Positions 26,541-35,879 of a stretch of DNA of 64,000 nt are shown here, one piece after another. The notes beneath the pieces are model-generated. The model was not told the DNA's origin. It did no database searches and was given only the letters and a program-made list of their open reading frames with translations. A program made the translations under genes and the position numbers. This DNA comes from Naasia sp. (GTDB lineage: Bacteria > Actinomycetota > Actinomycetes > Actinomycetales > Microbacteriaceae). Numbering within the stretch: position 1 is the first letter of the stretch; every line of letters begins with the position of its first letter. The stretch covers positions 1-64,000 of the forward strand of contig NZ_JAODMK010000016.1 of assembly GCF_025465545.1 (NCBI RefSeq). Reading direction: 5' to 3'.

Positions 26541-27782
26541 ATGGTGCAACGACGATTCCCCAAGCCGCGCGACCTCGCGCCCCTGATGAAGTTCAAGAAG
26601 CCGACGCTGAACGCGAAGAAGCGCCGGCTCGCCGAGGCCTACACGATCTACGACCTGCGGCAGATCGCCAAGCGGCGCACCCCCAAGGCGCCGTTCGACT
26701 ACACGGACGGCTCCGCCGAGCAGGAGCTGTCGATCGCCCGTGCCCGCCAGGCGTTCGAGGACGTGGAGTTCCACCCCGCGATCCTCCGCGACGTCTCGCA
26801 GGTCGACACCGGCTGGGACGTGCTGGGCAAGCGGGTGGCGCTCCCCTTCGGCATCGCGCCGACCGGCTTCACCCGGATGATGCAGACCGAGGGCGAGATC
26901 GCCGGGGCAACCGCGGCCGCCGCGGCCGGCATCCCCTTCTCCCTCTCCACCATGGGCACGAGCTCCATCGAGGACGTGGCCAAGGCGGGCGGGCCGAACG
27001 GCCGCAACTGGTTCCAGCTGTACATGTGGAAGGACCGCGAGCGCTCGATGGCTCTCGTCGACCGGGCGGCCAAGGCGGGATTCGACACGCTGCTCGTGAC
27101 GGTCGACGTGCCCGTCGCCGGCGCCCGTCTCCGCGACTCCCGGAACGGCATGACCATCCCCCCGACGCTGACGCCGAGGACCGTGCTCAACGCCCTGCCC
27201 CGGCCCGCGTGGTGGATCAACTTCCTCACCACCGAGCCGCTCGCCTTCGCCTCGATCGACCGGTGGTCGGGCACCGTGGCCCAGCTGCTCGACACCATGT
27301 TCGACCCGACCGTCACCTTCGAGGACCTCGCCTGGATCAAGGACCAGTGGCCGGGCAAGCTCGTCGTCAAGGGCGTGCAGAACCTGGACGACGCGAAGCG
27401 GCTCACATCGATGGGCGTCGACGGGATCCTGCTCTCCAACCATGGCGGGCGTCAGCTCGACCGCGCGCCGATCCCCTTCCACCTGCTGCCCGAGGTGGTT
27501 CGCGAGGTGGGCAAGGACACCGAGGTGCACCTCGACACGGGCATCATGTCGGGTTCCGACATCGTCGCGTCGATCGCGCTGGGCGCCCGCTTCACGCTGG
27601 TCGGGCGCGCCTACCTCTACGGGCTGATGGCGGGCGGAGAGGCCGGAGTGACCCGGGCAATTGAGATCCTCGGCAGCCAGGTGGCCCGGACCATGCGCCT
27701 GCTCGGCGTCAACAGCCTGGAGGAGCTCACTCCCTCGCACGTGACACAGCTCGAGCGGCTCGTCCCCCGGGCGCGCACCTGA
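26541..27782 (+). CDS. lldD: FMN-dependent L-lactate dehydrogenase / alpha-hydroxy-acid oxidase
   Basis: 413 aa. TIM-barrel alpha-hydroxy-acid dehydrogenase: '[18 protein letters not shown]', '[10 protein letters not shown]', catalytic-region 'VVKGVQ' (Lys277) and '[11 protein letters not shown]' (His301, Arg304). The N-terminal 30 basic residues are typical of the actinobacterial LldD clade. It oxidises L-lactate to pyruvate, passing electrons to the quinone pool at the membrane. ATG 26541 has AGGAG 5 nt upstream. It is co-transcribed with the FadR-type regulator. Confidence 0.94.
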   Translation: MVQRRFPKPRDLAPLMKFKKPTLNAKKRRLAEAYTIYDLRQIAKRRTPKAPFDYTDGSAEQELSIARARQAFEDVEFHPAILRDVSQVDTGWDVLGKRVALPFGIAPTGFTRMMQTEGEIAGATAAAAAGIPFSLSTMGTSSIEDVAKAGGPNGRNWFQLYMWKDRERSMALVDRAAKAGFDTLLVTVDVPVAGARLRDSRNGMTIPPTLTPRTVLNALPRPAWWINFLTTEPLAFASIDRWSGTVAQLLDTMFDPTVTFEDLAWIKDQWPGKLVVKGVQNLDDAKRLTSMGVDGILLSNHGGRQLDRAPIPFHLLPEVVREVGKDTEVHLDTGIMSGSDIVASIALGARFTLVGRAYLYGLMAGGEAGVTRAIEILGSQVARTMRLLGVNSLEELTPSHVTQLERLVPRART

Positions 27783-27850
27783 CCGGGACCGGCGCAAGGA
27801 TCGAGCGCCAAACTGTCCACGGCGCAATGATCCGGCGTAAAGTACCGCGC

Positions 27851-28288
27851 ATGGACAACATCGACTACCGCATCCTGGACCTGCTGCGCCTGAACGCGCG
27901 CTCGGGCTACGGCGACATCGGTGGCGTCGTGGGCCTCTCGGCGTCCGCGGTCAAGCGGCGGGTCGACCGGCTCGTCGCCGACAACGTCATTCGGGCGTTC
28001 ACCATCCAGGTCGACCCGGACGTGGACGGGCAGAGCACCGAGGCCTACGTGGAGCTGTTCTGCCGCGGGACCGTCGCGCCGGCCGAGCTCAAGCGGATCC
28101 TGTCCGGAGTGCCCGAGGTCGTCGACGCGGGCACCGTCACCGGCAGCGCCGACGCGATCGTGCACATGCGAAGTCGCGACATCCCCAGCCTGGAGCTCGC
28201 GCTGGAGCGGGTGCGGGTCGCGCCCAACGTGGACCACACCCGCAGCGCGATCGTCCTGTCCCGCCTCATCCACCGCCGGGCGGACTGA
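27851..28288 (+). CDS. Lrp/AsnC-family regulator
   Basis: 145 aa. N-terminal HTH 'IDYRILDLLRLNARSGYGDIGGVVGLSASAVKRRVDRL', C-terminal RAM/ACT-like ligand domain ('VPEVVDAGTVTGSADAIVHMRSRDI'). ATG 27851 is preceded by TAAAGT (27838-27843) with a 7-nt gap and no RBS: leaderless. It is followed after 2 bp by a GntR gene, and putA, a frequent Lrp-type target, ends just beyond. Control of proline use is an inference from proximity only. Confidence 0.92.
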   Translation: MDNIDYRILDLLRLNARSGYGDIGGVVGLSASAVKRRVDRLVADNVIRAFTIQVDPDVDGQSTEAYVELFCRGTVAPAELKRILSGVPEVVDAGTVTGSADAIVHMRSRDIPSLELALERVRVAPNVDHTRSAIVLSRLIHRRAD

Positions 28289-28290
28289 CG

Positions 28291-28665
28291 ATGACGCCGC
28301 ACCTGGCGGTCGATCCCACCGACCCCACTCCGCCCTACGAGCAGCTTCGCCGCCAGCTGCTGCAGCAGATCACCTCCGGCGAACTGCCCGCGCTCACCCG
28401 GCTGCCGCCCGTGCGCACGCTCGCCGAGTCACTCGGCCTCGCCCCCGGCACCGTGGCCCGCGCCTACCGGGAGCTGGAGCAGGACGGGCTCCTCCAGACG
28501 CGAGGGCGGCTGGGCACGGTCGTGGCGCCGTCTCCCGATCCGGTGGCAGGCCCGGCGGCGGTGGCCGCGGCCGCCTTCGCCGACCGCATCCGCTCGCTGG
28601 GCGTCGACGACGACGAGGCCCTCCGCCTGGTCCGGGGGGCCCTCGCGGCCCGGCCGCTCCTCTAG
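28291..28665 (+). CDS. GntR-family regulator, YtrA subfamily
   Basis: 124 aa. Winged HTH 'PPYEQLRRQLLQQITSGEL...LPPVRTLAESLGLAPGTVARAYRELEQDGLLQTRGRLGTVV' followed by only about 45 residues, the short two-helix tail of YtrA-type regulators, with no ligand domain. ATG 28291 lies 2 bp after the Lrp stop: coupled translation. Its stop overlaps the putA stop on the opposite strand inside the palindrome CTAG. YtrA regulators usually control ABC transporters, but none is adjacent. Confidence 0.9.
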   Translation: MTPHLAVDPTDPTPPYEQLRRQLLQQITSGELPALTRLPPVRTLAESLGLAPGTVARAYRELEQDGLLQTRGRLGTVVAPSPDPVAGPAAVAAAAFADRIRSLGVDDDEALRLVRGALAARPLL

Positions 28666-31600
28666 AGCAGGCCGCCGGCGAAGGCGCTGGGCGCACCGAA
28701 CCGGTGCGCCGTGATCGACACCGACTGCTCGCGGAGGAACGGGAGCAGCTCGATCCTGCCGGCCGTCGTCACCTCGCCGGAGTAGATGGCGAGGTCCGGA
28801 TCCCCGCCCACGAGCCGCGCGAGCGCCGACGCGTGCCCGCCGACCAGCCGGAGGCGCGGCACGCCCAGGCCTCCCGCCGCTCGTGCGCGGAACTCCTCGT
28901 CCGTCTCGATGCGCACGTCGAGTCCGGAGCGCTCCAGTCGGGCGAGCACGACAGCGGACACCGGCAGCGCGCTGCTCACCCGCGCTGCCGCGCCCGTCCT
29001 CACGGCGGCGGCGAGGAGGCGGAGCAGCTCCGCCAGCGGAGCGCCCTCCGCCAGCCGGATCAGCAGCTCGGCCGGGCGGTAGCGGAACAGGTTCCGCTCG
29101 ACCTCGAGTCCGGCGGTGTCCCGCACCACCCCGAACTCGCCCTGCCACGCCTCCTCGTCGCTGCGGGCTGCGGCGCGCACGAACTCGAAGCCCTCGTAGG
29201 GCAGGTCGGGCATCGCCGCCTCGAGCAGCTGGGCGACGCGACGCGAGATGCCGCTCAGGTCGAGGCTCGCACCCGGGCTGACGGGCTCGGGCTGCCATGA
29301 GCCCAGGGTGAGGACGTAGTTGGGTCCTCCTGCCTTCGCGCCTGCGCCCACTGAGGACCGCTTCCAGCCGCCGAACGGCTGCCGCTGCACGATCGCCCCG
29401 GTGATCCCGCGGTTGACGTAGAGGTTGCCGGCCTGCACCGCGTCGAGCCAGGTCGCCACCTCGTCGGCGTCCAGCGAGTGCAGGCCCGCGGTCAGCCCGA
29501 ATTCGACGGCGTTCTGGAGCTCGATCGCTTCGTCGAGGGTCCGGGCATGCATCACCCCGAGCACGGGGCCGAAGTACTCCGTGAGGTGGAATGCGGACTC
29601 CGGTTTCACCCCGGCTCGGATCCCCGGCGTCCAGAACCGGCCCTCCTCGTCGAGGCGGCGCGGCTGGACGAGCCAGGACTCGCCCTCCCCGAGTTCGGTG
29701 AGGGCGGCGAGGAGCTTGCCTGACGCGGGCTCGATGAGCGGCCCCATCTGCGTGCTCGCCTGGGTCGCCTCCCCCACCCGAAGCGACGTCGTCGCGTCGA
29801 CCAGCTGGGTCAGAAAGCGGCGGGACCGGGCCACCGATCCGACGAGGATCACGAGGCTCGCCGCCGAGCACTTCTGACCGGCGTGCCCGAAGGCCGACGT
29901 GACGACATCGGCGGCGGCCAGGTCGAGGTCTGCGCTGGGCGTGACGATCATCGCGTTCTTGCCGCTGGTCTCGCCGAGCAGCGGGAGGTCGGGCCGCCAC
30001 GAGCGGAACAGGGCTGCGGTCTCCCACGAGCCGGTGAGGAGGACCCGGTCGACGAGCGGGTTCTCGAGCAGGCGCCGGCCGAGCGCGGCCTCCTCCAGGT
30101 CGACGAAGGCGAGGAGCTCGCGGGGAACGCCCGCCTGCCAGAGCGCCTCGGCCAGCACGGCGCCGACCCGCCGTGCCTGCGGCGCTGGCTTGAAGATCAC
30201 TCCGCTGCCCGCCGCGAGCGCGGCCAGCACCGACCCCGCGGGAATGGAGACCGGGAAGTTCCAGGGCGGTGCGACCACGGTGACCCGGGGCGAGGAGAAT
30301 CGCGCGCCCCGGATGCCGTCCAGCTCGCGGGCCCGATCGGCGTAGTAGGCGGCGAAGTCGACGGCCTCGCTGATCTCCGGATCGCCCTCGGCCAGCGTCT
30401 TCCCCGTCTCGGCGGCGGCGATCTCCAGGAGGTCGGCGCGGAACTCGGCGAGCGTTGCGGCGGCCCGATCGAGCACGTCGGCGCGCTCTGCTCCGCTCTT
30501 CTCGGCCCAGGAGTCCGCAGAGCGCGCGACCGTGTCGACGATGCGGTCGAGGATCCCCGGGTCGTCCACCCGGCACGCGCGGAGCACGACCGTGCCGAGG
30601 TCCGTGCTCCTCGCCCGGTCCAGGATGTCCCCCAGCCAGGCGCGATTTGCGGGAAGCGACGGGTCGGTGTCCGGCTCGTTCGCGAAGGGCTCGCCCGTTC
30701 GCGGCACCCGGCGCTCCTCGGCCCGGTCCTGAGTCCGATTAGGGCGGAGGGGTGCGGCATCCAGCGCGGCGAGAGAACGGGAGAAACGCTCGCGCTCGCG
30801 TTCGAAGGCCGCCGGGTCATCCGCCAGGTCGAACGCCGAGGAGAGGAAGTTCTCCTCGCTCCCGTTCTCCTCCAGGCGCCGCACCAGGTAGGAGATCGCC
30901 ACATCGAACTCGCGCGGAAACACCACCGGGGTGTAGAGGAGCAGGCCGCCCACGTCCTCGCGCACCGCCTGCGCCTGCGCGCCGGCCATGCCGAGGAGCA
31001 TCTCGAAGTCCACCCGGTCCGCCACTCCCCGGTCTTCGGCGAGCAGCCAGGCGAAGGCGATGTCGAACAGGTTGTGGCCGGCGACGCCGAGCCGGACCGC
31101 GTCGGTGCGCGCGGGGGTCATCGCCCAGTCGAGCACTCTCTTGTAGTTGGTGTCGGTGGCCTGCTTGGTGGGCAGGGTCGCGAGCGGCCAGCCGTGCAGG
31201 GCCGCGTCCACCCGCTCCATCAGAAGGTTCGCGCCTTTGACGACGCGTACCTTGATCGGCGCTCCCCCTCGAGTGCGGCGCTCCGCGGACCAGGCCTGCA
31301 GACCCTGCATCGCGCTGAGTGCGTCCGGCAGGTACGCCTGCAGCACGATCCCGGCCTCCAGCCCCAACAGCTCCTCGCGGTCGAGGAGCGCGGTGAAGAC
31401 CGCGAGGGTGAGATCGAGGTCCCGGTACTCCTCCATGTCCAGGTTGAGGAATTTGGGGGTCGTCGACGCCGCGGCGTAGCGGTAGAGGGGGAGCAGGCGC
31501 CGCACCACCCGCTCGACGGTCTCGTCGAATGCCCACATGGAGAGGTTGGCGGCGATGGCGGAGACCTTGATCGACACGTAGTCGACGTCGTCGCGCTCGA

Positions 31601-32111
31601 GCAGCCGGCGGGCCCCCTCCAGCCGTCGGTCCGCCTCCTGCTCTCCCAGCACGGCCTCGCCGAGCAGGTTGATGTTGAGGCGGACGCCCGGCGATCGCAG
31701 CCGGACGATCCGCGGGCCGAGCCGCGCGGGGGTCGCGTCGAGCACCAGGTGACCCACCATCCGGCGGAGCACGACGCGCGCGATCGGCACGACGACCTCC
31801 GGGAGGAGCGGGCCGAGCAGGGCGCCCGCGATGATCGCCGCGCGCTGAGGCCACGGCAGGAAGCGGGGAATCCCCGGAAGCAGCCGTCGCAGGTTGCGGG
31901 CGGCGACGCGCAGGTCCTCCGGCCGCACGACGCCGTCCACGAAGCCGAGCGTGAACGCCAGCCCCGACGGGTCGCGCAGCAGCCCGGCGAGCCGCGCCGC
32001 GGCGGGGTCCACCCGGCCTGCCGAGCCCCGGCGCAGCCAGGTCCGGACGAGGGCGACCGAGCGCTCCTCGAGGCTTCCGCCCTCCGCTCCGCGGGGCTCG
32101 GCGTCGGGCAT
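28662..32111 (-). CDS. putA: Bifunctional proline dehydrogenase / P5C dehydrogenase
   Basis: 1149 aa, far longer than separate PutB or PruA, so a fused PutA. The N-terminal proline dehydrogenase barrel covers about residues 80-460 (for example 'VRVVKGANLLMERVDAALHGWPLATLPTK' region and 'GVAGHNLFDIAFAW'), then an aldehyde dehydrogenase domain with 'LLGETSGKNAMIV' and the nucleophile in 'GHAGQKCSAASLV'. A C-terminal region of about 190 residues follows. It oxidises proline to glutamate via P5C. There is no N-terminal DNA-binding domain. ATG 32111 is preceded by TATGCT with a 6-nt gap: leaderless; in-frame sequence upstream is not used. Confidence 0.95.
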   Translation of the reverse strand: MPDAEPRGAEGGSLEERSVALVRTWLRRGSAGRVDPAAARLAGLLRDPSGLAFTLGFVDGVVRPEDLRVAARNLRRLLPGIPRFLPWPQRAAIIAGALLGPLLPEVVVPIARVVLRRMVGHLVLDATPARLGPRIVRLRSPGVRLNINLLGEAVLGEQEADRRLEGARRLLERDDVDYVSIKVSAIAANLSMWAFDETVERVVRRLLPLYRYAAASTTPKFLNLDMEEYRDLDLTLAVFTALLDREELLGLEAGIVLQAYLPDALSAMQGLQAWSAERRTRGGAPIKVRVVKGANLLMERVDAALHGWPLATLPTKQATDTNYKRVLDWAMTPARTDAVRLGVAGHNLFDIAFAWLLAEDRGVADRVDFEMLLGMAGAQAQAVREDVGGLLLYTPVVFPREFDVAISYLVRRLEENGSEENFLSSAFDLADDPAAFERERERFSRSLAALDAAPLRPNRTQDRAEERRVPRTGEPFANEPDTDPSLPANRAWLGDILDRARSTDLGTVVLRACRVDDPGILDRIVDTVARSADSWAEKSGAERADVLDRAAATLAEFRADLLEIAAAETGKTLAEGDPEISEAVDFAAYYADRARELDGIRGARFSSPRVTVVAPPWNFPVSIPAGSVLAALAAGSGVIFKPAPQARRVGAVLAEALWQAGVPRELLAFVDLEEAALGRRLLENPLVDRVLLTGSWETAALFRSWRPDLPLLGETSGKNAMIVTPSADLDLAAADVVTSAFGHAGQKCSAASLVILVGSVARSRRFLTQLVDATTSLRVGEATQASTQMGPLIEPASGKLLAALTELGEGESWLVQPRRLDEEGRFWTPGIRAGVKPESAFHLTEYFGPVLGVMHARTLDEAIELQNAVEFGLTAGLHSLDADEVATWLDAVQAGNLYVNRGITGAIVQRQPFGGWKRSSVGAGAKAGGPNYVLTLGSWQPEPVSPGASLDLSGISRRVAQLLEAAMPDLPYEGFEFVRAAARSDEEAWQGEFGVVRDTAGLEVERNLFRYRPAELLIRLAEGAPLAELLRLLAAAVRTGAAARVSSALPVSAVVLARLERSGLDVRIETDEEFRARAAGGLGVPRLRLVGGHASALARLVGGDPDLAIYSGEVTTAGRIELLPFLREQSVSITAHRFGAPSAFAGGLL

Positions 32112-32302
32112 GCAGGAAGCATATTCCGCTCGGGGCACGGGCCGGCGTGCCCGGCCGGGCGGGTCAGGTCGTGAGCGCAACCGGCGTCATGCGGGAGTTC
32201 CCGGCTGCCGTCTCCGAGCGCGGCGGGCCATCGCCCGGACCTCCATCCGACGAGCCCGGCGCCCGGAATCCGAGCGGAGCGGCGGCCTAGACTTCCGGAG
32301 AA

Positions 32303-33274
32303 ATGGCAGAGCCGTCCAGAATCCTTCGGGTGATCCTCGACACCGATCTCGCCATGGGCGCGCCCGGCTCGGACATCGACGACGGGTTCGCACTCGCGCT
32401 GGCGATCGCCGATCCCTCGATCGACCTCGAGCTCGTCACGACCGTCAACGGGAACACCGACGTGGAGAGCGCGACCCTGCTGACCCTGGAGCTGCTCGCC
32501 CGGCTCGGCAGGGAGGACATCCCGGTCGTGCGCGGTGCGGCCGCGCCGCTGCTGCGCCCCGACCTCGCCCGCTCGGCCTCCGAGCAGGTGCGCAGCCGGT
32601 ACGGCTCGCGGGCTCCCGTCCCTGGCCACGCCGCGGTCGAGATCGTGCGCCGCGTGATGGCCTCGCCGGGGGAGATCACGCTCGTGGCGATCGGCCCCCT
32701 CACCAACCTCGCCGCCGCGCTCGCGCTCGAGCCGCGGCTGGCGACCGCGGTGCGCGAGATCGTCGTGATGGGCGGTGTCTTCCTCGCCCACACCAACCAC
32801 CAGGTCATGCCCGGCGAGTTCAACATCTGGGTCGACCCCGAGGCCGCCTCCGCCGTCCTGCACTCCGGGGCCCCGCTGCGGTTCGTGGGCCTCGACGTCA
32901 CCCTCCAGGTGCGGATGAGCCGGGAGGACGGTCAGCGCCTCGTCGACTCGGGCCGCCCCTTCGCGCGGTTCGCGGGAGAGTGCACCCTGGCCTGGATCGA
33001 TCACCTGCGCGACACCAACCCGGGAGATCCGGCCGCCGCCGGCTCCTGCGCCATGCACGACCCGCTCGCACTGGCCGCCGTCTCGCAGCCCGGCCTGCTC
33101 ACCTGGCGCGACGCCCACGTCGGGGTCGTCACCGGCCCGAGCATCGCGCGCGGCGTCACCGTGGCCGACCTGCTCACCTCCGCCTCCCCTCCCGAGCCGA
33201 ACTGCCGCATCGCGGTCGGCGTCGATGTGGCCGCGTTCACCGAGCTGTTCGTGGCGAGGATCTCTCAGCTCTGA
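32303..33274 (+). CDS. Inosine/uridine-preferring nucleoside hydrolase
   Basis: 323 aa. The calcium-binding aspartate cluster is near the N terminus (ILDTDLAMGAPGSDIDDGFALALAI), then 'VTTVNGNTDVE', 'IVVMGGVF' and 'GEFNIWVDPEAASAVL', and a C-terminal 'AMHDPLALAAV'. It hydrolyses the N-glycosidic bond of nucleosides (or a related N-riboside) in salvage. TAGACT (32288-32293) lies 9 nt before ATG 32303 with GGAG between, so the leader is very short. It is divergent from putA. Confidence 0.92.
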   Translation: MAEPSRILRVILDTDLAMGAPGSDIDDGFALALAIADPSIDLELVTTVNGNTDVESATLLTLELLARLGREDIPVVRGAAAPLLRPDLARSASEQVRSRYGSRAPVPGHAAVEIVRRVMASPGEITLVAIGPLTNLAAALALEPRLATAVREIVVMGGVFLAHTNHQVMPGEFNIWVDPEAASAVLHSGAPLRFVGLDVTLQVRMSREDGQRLVDSGRPFARFAGECTLAWIDHLRDTNPGDPAAAGSCAMHDPLALAAVSQPGLLTWRDAHVGVVTGPSIARGVTVADLLTSASPPEPNCRIAVGVDVAAFTELFVARISQL

Positions 33275-33376
33275 CCGCCCGTCGGCGTCGGCGTTCCCCC
33301 CGGCTGCCCCCCGATGCCGGAGGAAACACCCCCAGAACGGGGCACGGCGCAAAGGTCCACCCAGTATTCTCGCGAT

Positions 33377-34747
33377 ATGGCACCGGGGATCTCGTCGGAA
33401 GACGTCGCGGGACTGCGCGACGCGGTGACCGGCGCCGTCTTCCTCCGGGACGACGAGGGACTGGCCGACGAGGCCGCCTGCTTCAACACCGCGATCGTGC
33501 ACGACCCCGATGTGGTGGTGGGGGCGCGGACCACCGCCGACGTCGTGGAGGCGGTCCGCTTCGCCGGGATCCACTCGCTGCCTGTCTTCGTGCAGGCGAC
33601 CGGCCACGGGGCCTTCGCCCCCATCACGGTGGGTCTTCTCATCACGACCGGCCGGATGACCGGTGTCAGCATCGACCGCAAGACCTCCGTCGCGTCGATC
33701 GGCGCAGGCACCCGGTGGGGGGAGGTCGTCGAGGCGGCCTCGCGCTACGGGCTGGCTCCCATCACCGGTTCCTCCACCAATGTGGGCGCGATCGGCTACA
33801 CCCTCGGCGGCGGCCTCGGCCCCCTCTCCCGCACCTACGGCTTCACCGCCGACTGGGTGCGCGGCTTCACCCTCGTCACCGCTGACGGCCGGGTGGTGCG
33901 CGCGACCGCCGAGGAGAACGAGGATCTGTTCTGGGCGCTCCGGGGCGGCAAGGGCGGCCTCGGTGTGGTGGTCGAGATGGAGCTCGAACTCGTGCCGCTC
34001 ACCCACGTCTACGGCGGCGGGCTCTTCTTCGACACCGCGCACATCGAGCGGGCGATGCGGGCCTGGGTGGACTGGGTGCACACGGTTCCGGACACCGTCA
34101 CCTCCTCCGTCGCCCTCGTCCGGTTCCCGCCGATCGAGGAAGTGCCCGAGGCACTGCGCGGCAAGTTCGTGCTGCACCTGCGGTACGCCTTCGTCGGCGA
34201 CGACGAGGAGGGCGAACGACTCCTCGGCCCGCTGCGCGCGGCGGCCCCCACCTTCCTCGACCTCGTGGGCGAGATGCCGACGTCCGATATCGGCTCCATC
34301 CACAACGACGCGGACCAGCCGGGACCGGCCTGGGACCGCGGCATGCAGCTCGAAGACATCGACCAGGACTTCGTCACCGAGTTCCTCGCCCGCGCCGGCG
34401 CCCGCGCGGACGTGCCGTTCATCGCGATCGAGATCCGGCACATCGGCGGCGCCGCAAGCGAGGAGCAGCACGGCGGAACCGCAGTCGGCGGCCGCCAGGC
34501 GCCGTTCACCCTGGTGATGATCGGGGTGCCGGTCCCCGAGCTGTTCGAGACGGCCATGCCGCAGAAGTCCGACTACATCGTGGCCGGCATCCTGCCGTGG
34601 ATCGCGACCGAGACCAACATCAACTTCCTCGGCCACGTGGCGTCCACCCAGCAGTTCGCCAGCGCGTGGCCGAGCGACGCGTTCGACCGGCTCGCCGAGA
34701 CCCGCACGGCCTGGGACCCGGACAAGCTCTTCGCCTACGGCCCGTAG
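33377..34747 (+). CDS. FAD-binding (BBE-type) oxidoreductase
   Basis: 456 aa. FAD_binding_4 (PCMH) domain from about residue 35 ('VVVGARTTADVVEAVRFAG', 'VQATGHGAF' with the histidine that may bind flavin covalently, 'GAGTRWGEVVEAA', 'GSSTNVGAIGYTLGGGLGPLSRTYG') and a C-terminal substrate domain ending in a short BBE-like 'WDPDKLFAYGP'. Family members oxidise sugars, alkaloids or berberine-like compounds. No signal peptide. ATG 33377 has TATTCT (33365-33370) exactly 6 nt upstream: leaderless. Substrate unknown. Confidence 0.9.
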   Translation: MAPGISSEDVAGLRDAVTGAVFLRDDEGLADEAACFNTAIVHDPDVVVGARTTADVVEAVRFAGIHSLPVFVQATGHGAFAPITVGLLITTGRMTGVSIDRKTSVASIGAGTRWGEVVEAASRYGLAPITGSSTNVGAIGYTLGGGLGPLSRTYGFTADWVRGFTLVTADGRVVRATAEENEDLFWALRGGKGGLGVVVEMELELVPLTHVYGGGLFFDTAHIERAMRAWVDWVHTVPDTVTSSVALVRFPPIEEVPEALRGKFVLHLRYAFVGDDEEGERLLGPLRAAAPTFLDLVGEMPTSDIGSIHNDADQPGPAWDRGMQLEDIDQDFVTEFLARAGARADVPFIAIEIRHIGGAASEEQHGGTAVGGRQAPFTLVMIGVPVPELFETAMPQKSDYIVAGILPWIATETNINFLGHVASTQQFASAWPSDAFDRLAETRTAWDPDKLFAYGP

Positions 34748-34785
34748 GCCGGTCCCGGTCCCGGTCCCAACGGTATCGCCGCGGG

Positions 34786-35787
34786 TCAGTGGCCGCGGTG
34801 GTCCTGGATGGTCAGCTTCGGCCCGAAGCGGGGCTTGCGGAAGCCGCTCGCGAGGATGAGCCGCACCACCCGCTGCCGGTGTCCCCGCCACGGCTCGAGC
34901 AGTTCGAGCATGCCGTCGTCGTCCACGGGCGTGCCGGCCAGCGCCCATCCGACGATGTCGTGGATGTGGAAGTCGCCGACGCTCACTGCGTCGGGATCGC
35001 CGTGGGCCCGCTGAGCCGCCTCGGCGGCCGTCCAGACTCCGACGCCGCGGACGGTGCGGAGGCGCTTGCGGACTTCGTCGCCGCCCCGACCGAGCGAGAG
35101 CGTCCGCTCGAGACCGGGGGCGACCCGCACCACCTCCTGGCAGGTCGCCGCACGCTGGGGACCGATTCCCGCGCGATGCCACTCCCAGGACGGAATGCGG
35201 CGCCACATTTCGGGCGAGGGGAACACACGCATGCCCTCAGGCGCAGGGCCGGGCGCCTCTCCACCGTGCTTCCGGACGAGCACCCGCCAGCCGGCGTGCG
35301 CCTCGAGGGTCGTGACCTTCTGCTCGATGACCGCCGCCAGCAGCATCTCCACGACGAGCCCGACCCGGGCGAGGCGGAGCCCCGGCAGGCGGTGCGCGGC
35401 GTCCTTGACGAGCGGGTGGGCCGACGGATCGAAGCCGTCCCGGTCGTCGCCCGCGCCGAGCAGCTCGGGCACCCCGGCGATGGCCCACTCCGCTCCGGGA
35501 CCCCAGGCCCGGGCGGCGATCCCTCCGCCCCGCTGCTGTGCGAGATGCAGAGTCGCCGCTCCGTGAGGGGTGAGCAGCGTGCGCCAGGCACCCGGCGGCC
35601 CGAAGCGGCCCTCACGGTCCCAGCGGAAGGTGGGGTCGCCCGTTCCGCGGCCCAGCTGGCTCAGCACGAGCCGGAGGTCGACCTTCTCCGCCGGCGCCCA
35701 GGTGGTGCCGACGGGCGTCTCCGGCCCTGCTGCCGCAGCGGAGCCGGCGAGCGCGGGGAGACCGGAGCGGGGAGGTGCGATCGTCAT
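34786..35787 (-). CDS. DNA-3-methyladenine glycosylase (AlkA-like, HhH-GPD)
   Basis: 333 aa. The helix-hairpin-helix plus Gly/Pro/Asp signature is near the C terminus: 'LRTVRGVGVWTAAEAAQRAHGDPDAVSVGDFHIHD', with 'VEMLLAAVIEQKVT' upstream. It removes alkylated bases in base excision repair. ATG 35787 follows GGGGGGAG. The C-terminal 'RKPRFGPKLTIQDHRGH' is common in actinobacterial homologues. It is divergent from the acuI-like gene. Confidence 0.92.
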   Translation of the reverse strand: MTIAPPRSGLPALAGSAAAAGPETPVGTTWAPAEKVDLRLVLSQLGRGTGDPTFRWDREGRFGPPGAWRTLLTPHGAATLHLAQQRGGGIAARAWGPGAEWAIAGVPELLGAGDDRDGFDPSAHPLVKDAAHRLPGLRLARVGLVVEMLLAAVIEQKVTTLEAHAGWRVLVRKHGGEAPGPAPEGMRVFPSPEMWRRIPSWEWHRAGIGPQRAATCQEVVRVAPGLERTLSLGRGGDEVRKRLRTVRGVGVWTAAEAAQRAHGDPDAVSVGDFHIHDIVGWALAGTPVDDDGMLELLEPWRGHRQRVVRLILASGFRKPRFGPKLTIQDHRGH

Positions 35788-35879
35788 TCCGCTCCCCCCA
35801 AAGCCACCCGATCATCGTACGTGCGCGGGCCGACCGCGGCCGGGATACCGTAGCCCCAATCCCCTCCGGAAGGTGCCCC

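Noticed and set aside
31220-35206. Minus-strand open frame of more than 1300 codons
   Set aside because: It covers putA in another frame plus three well-supported genes; Arg/Pro-rich composition is typical of GC-rich shadow frames.
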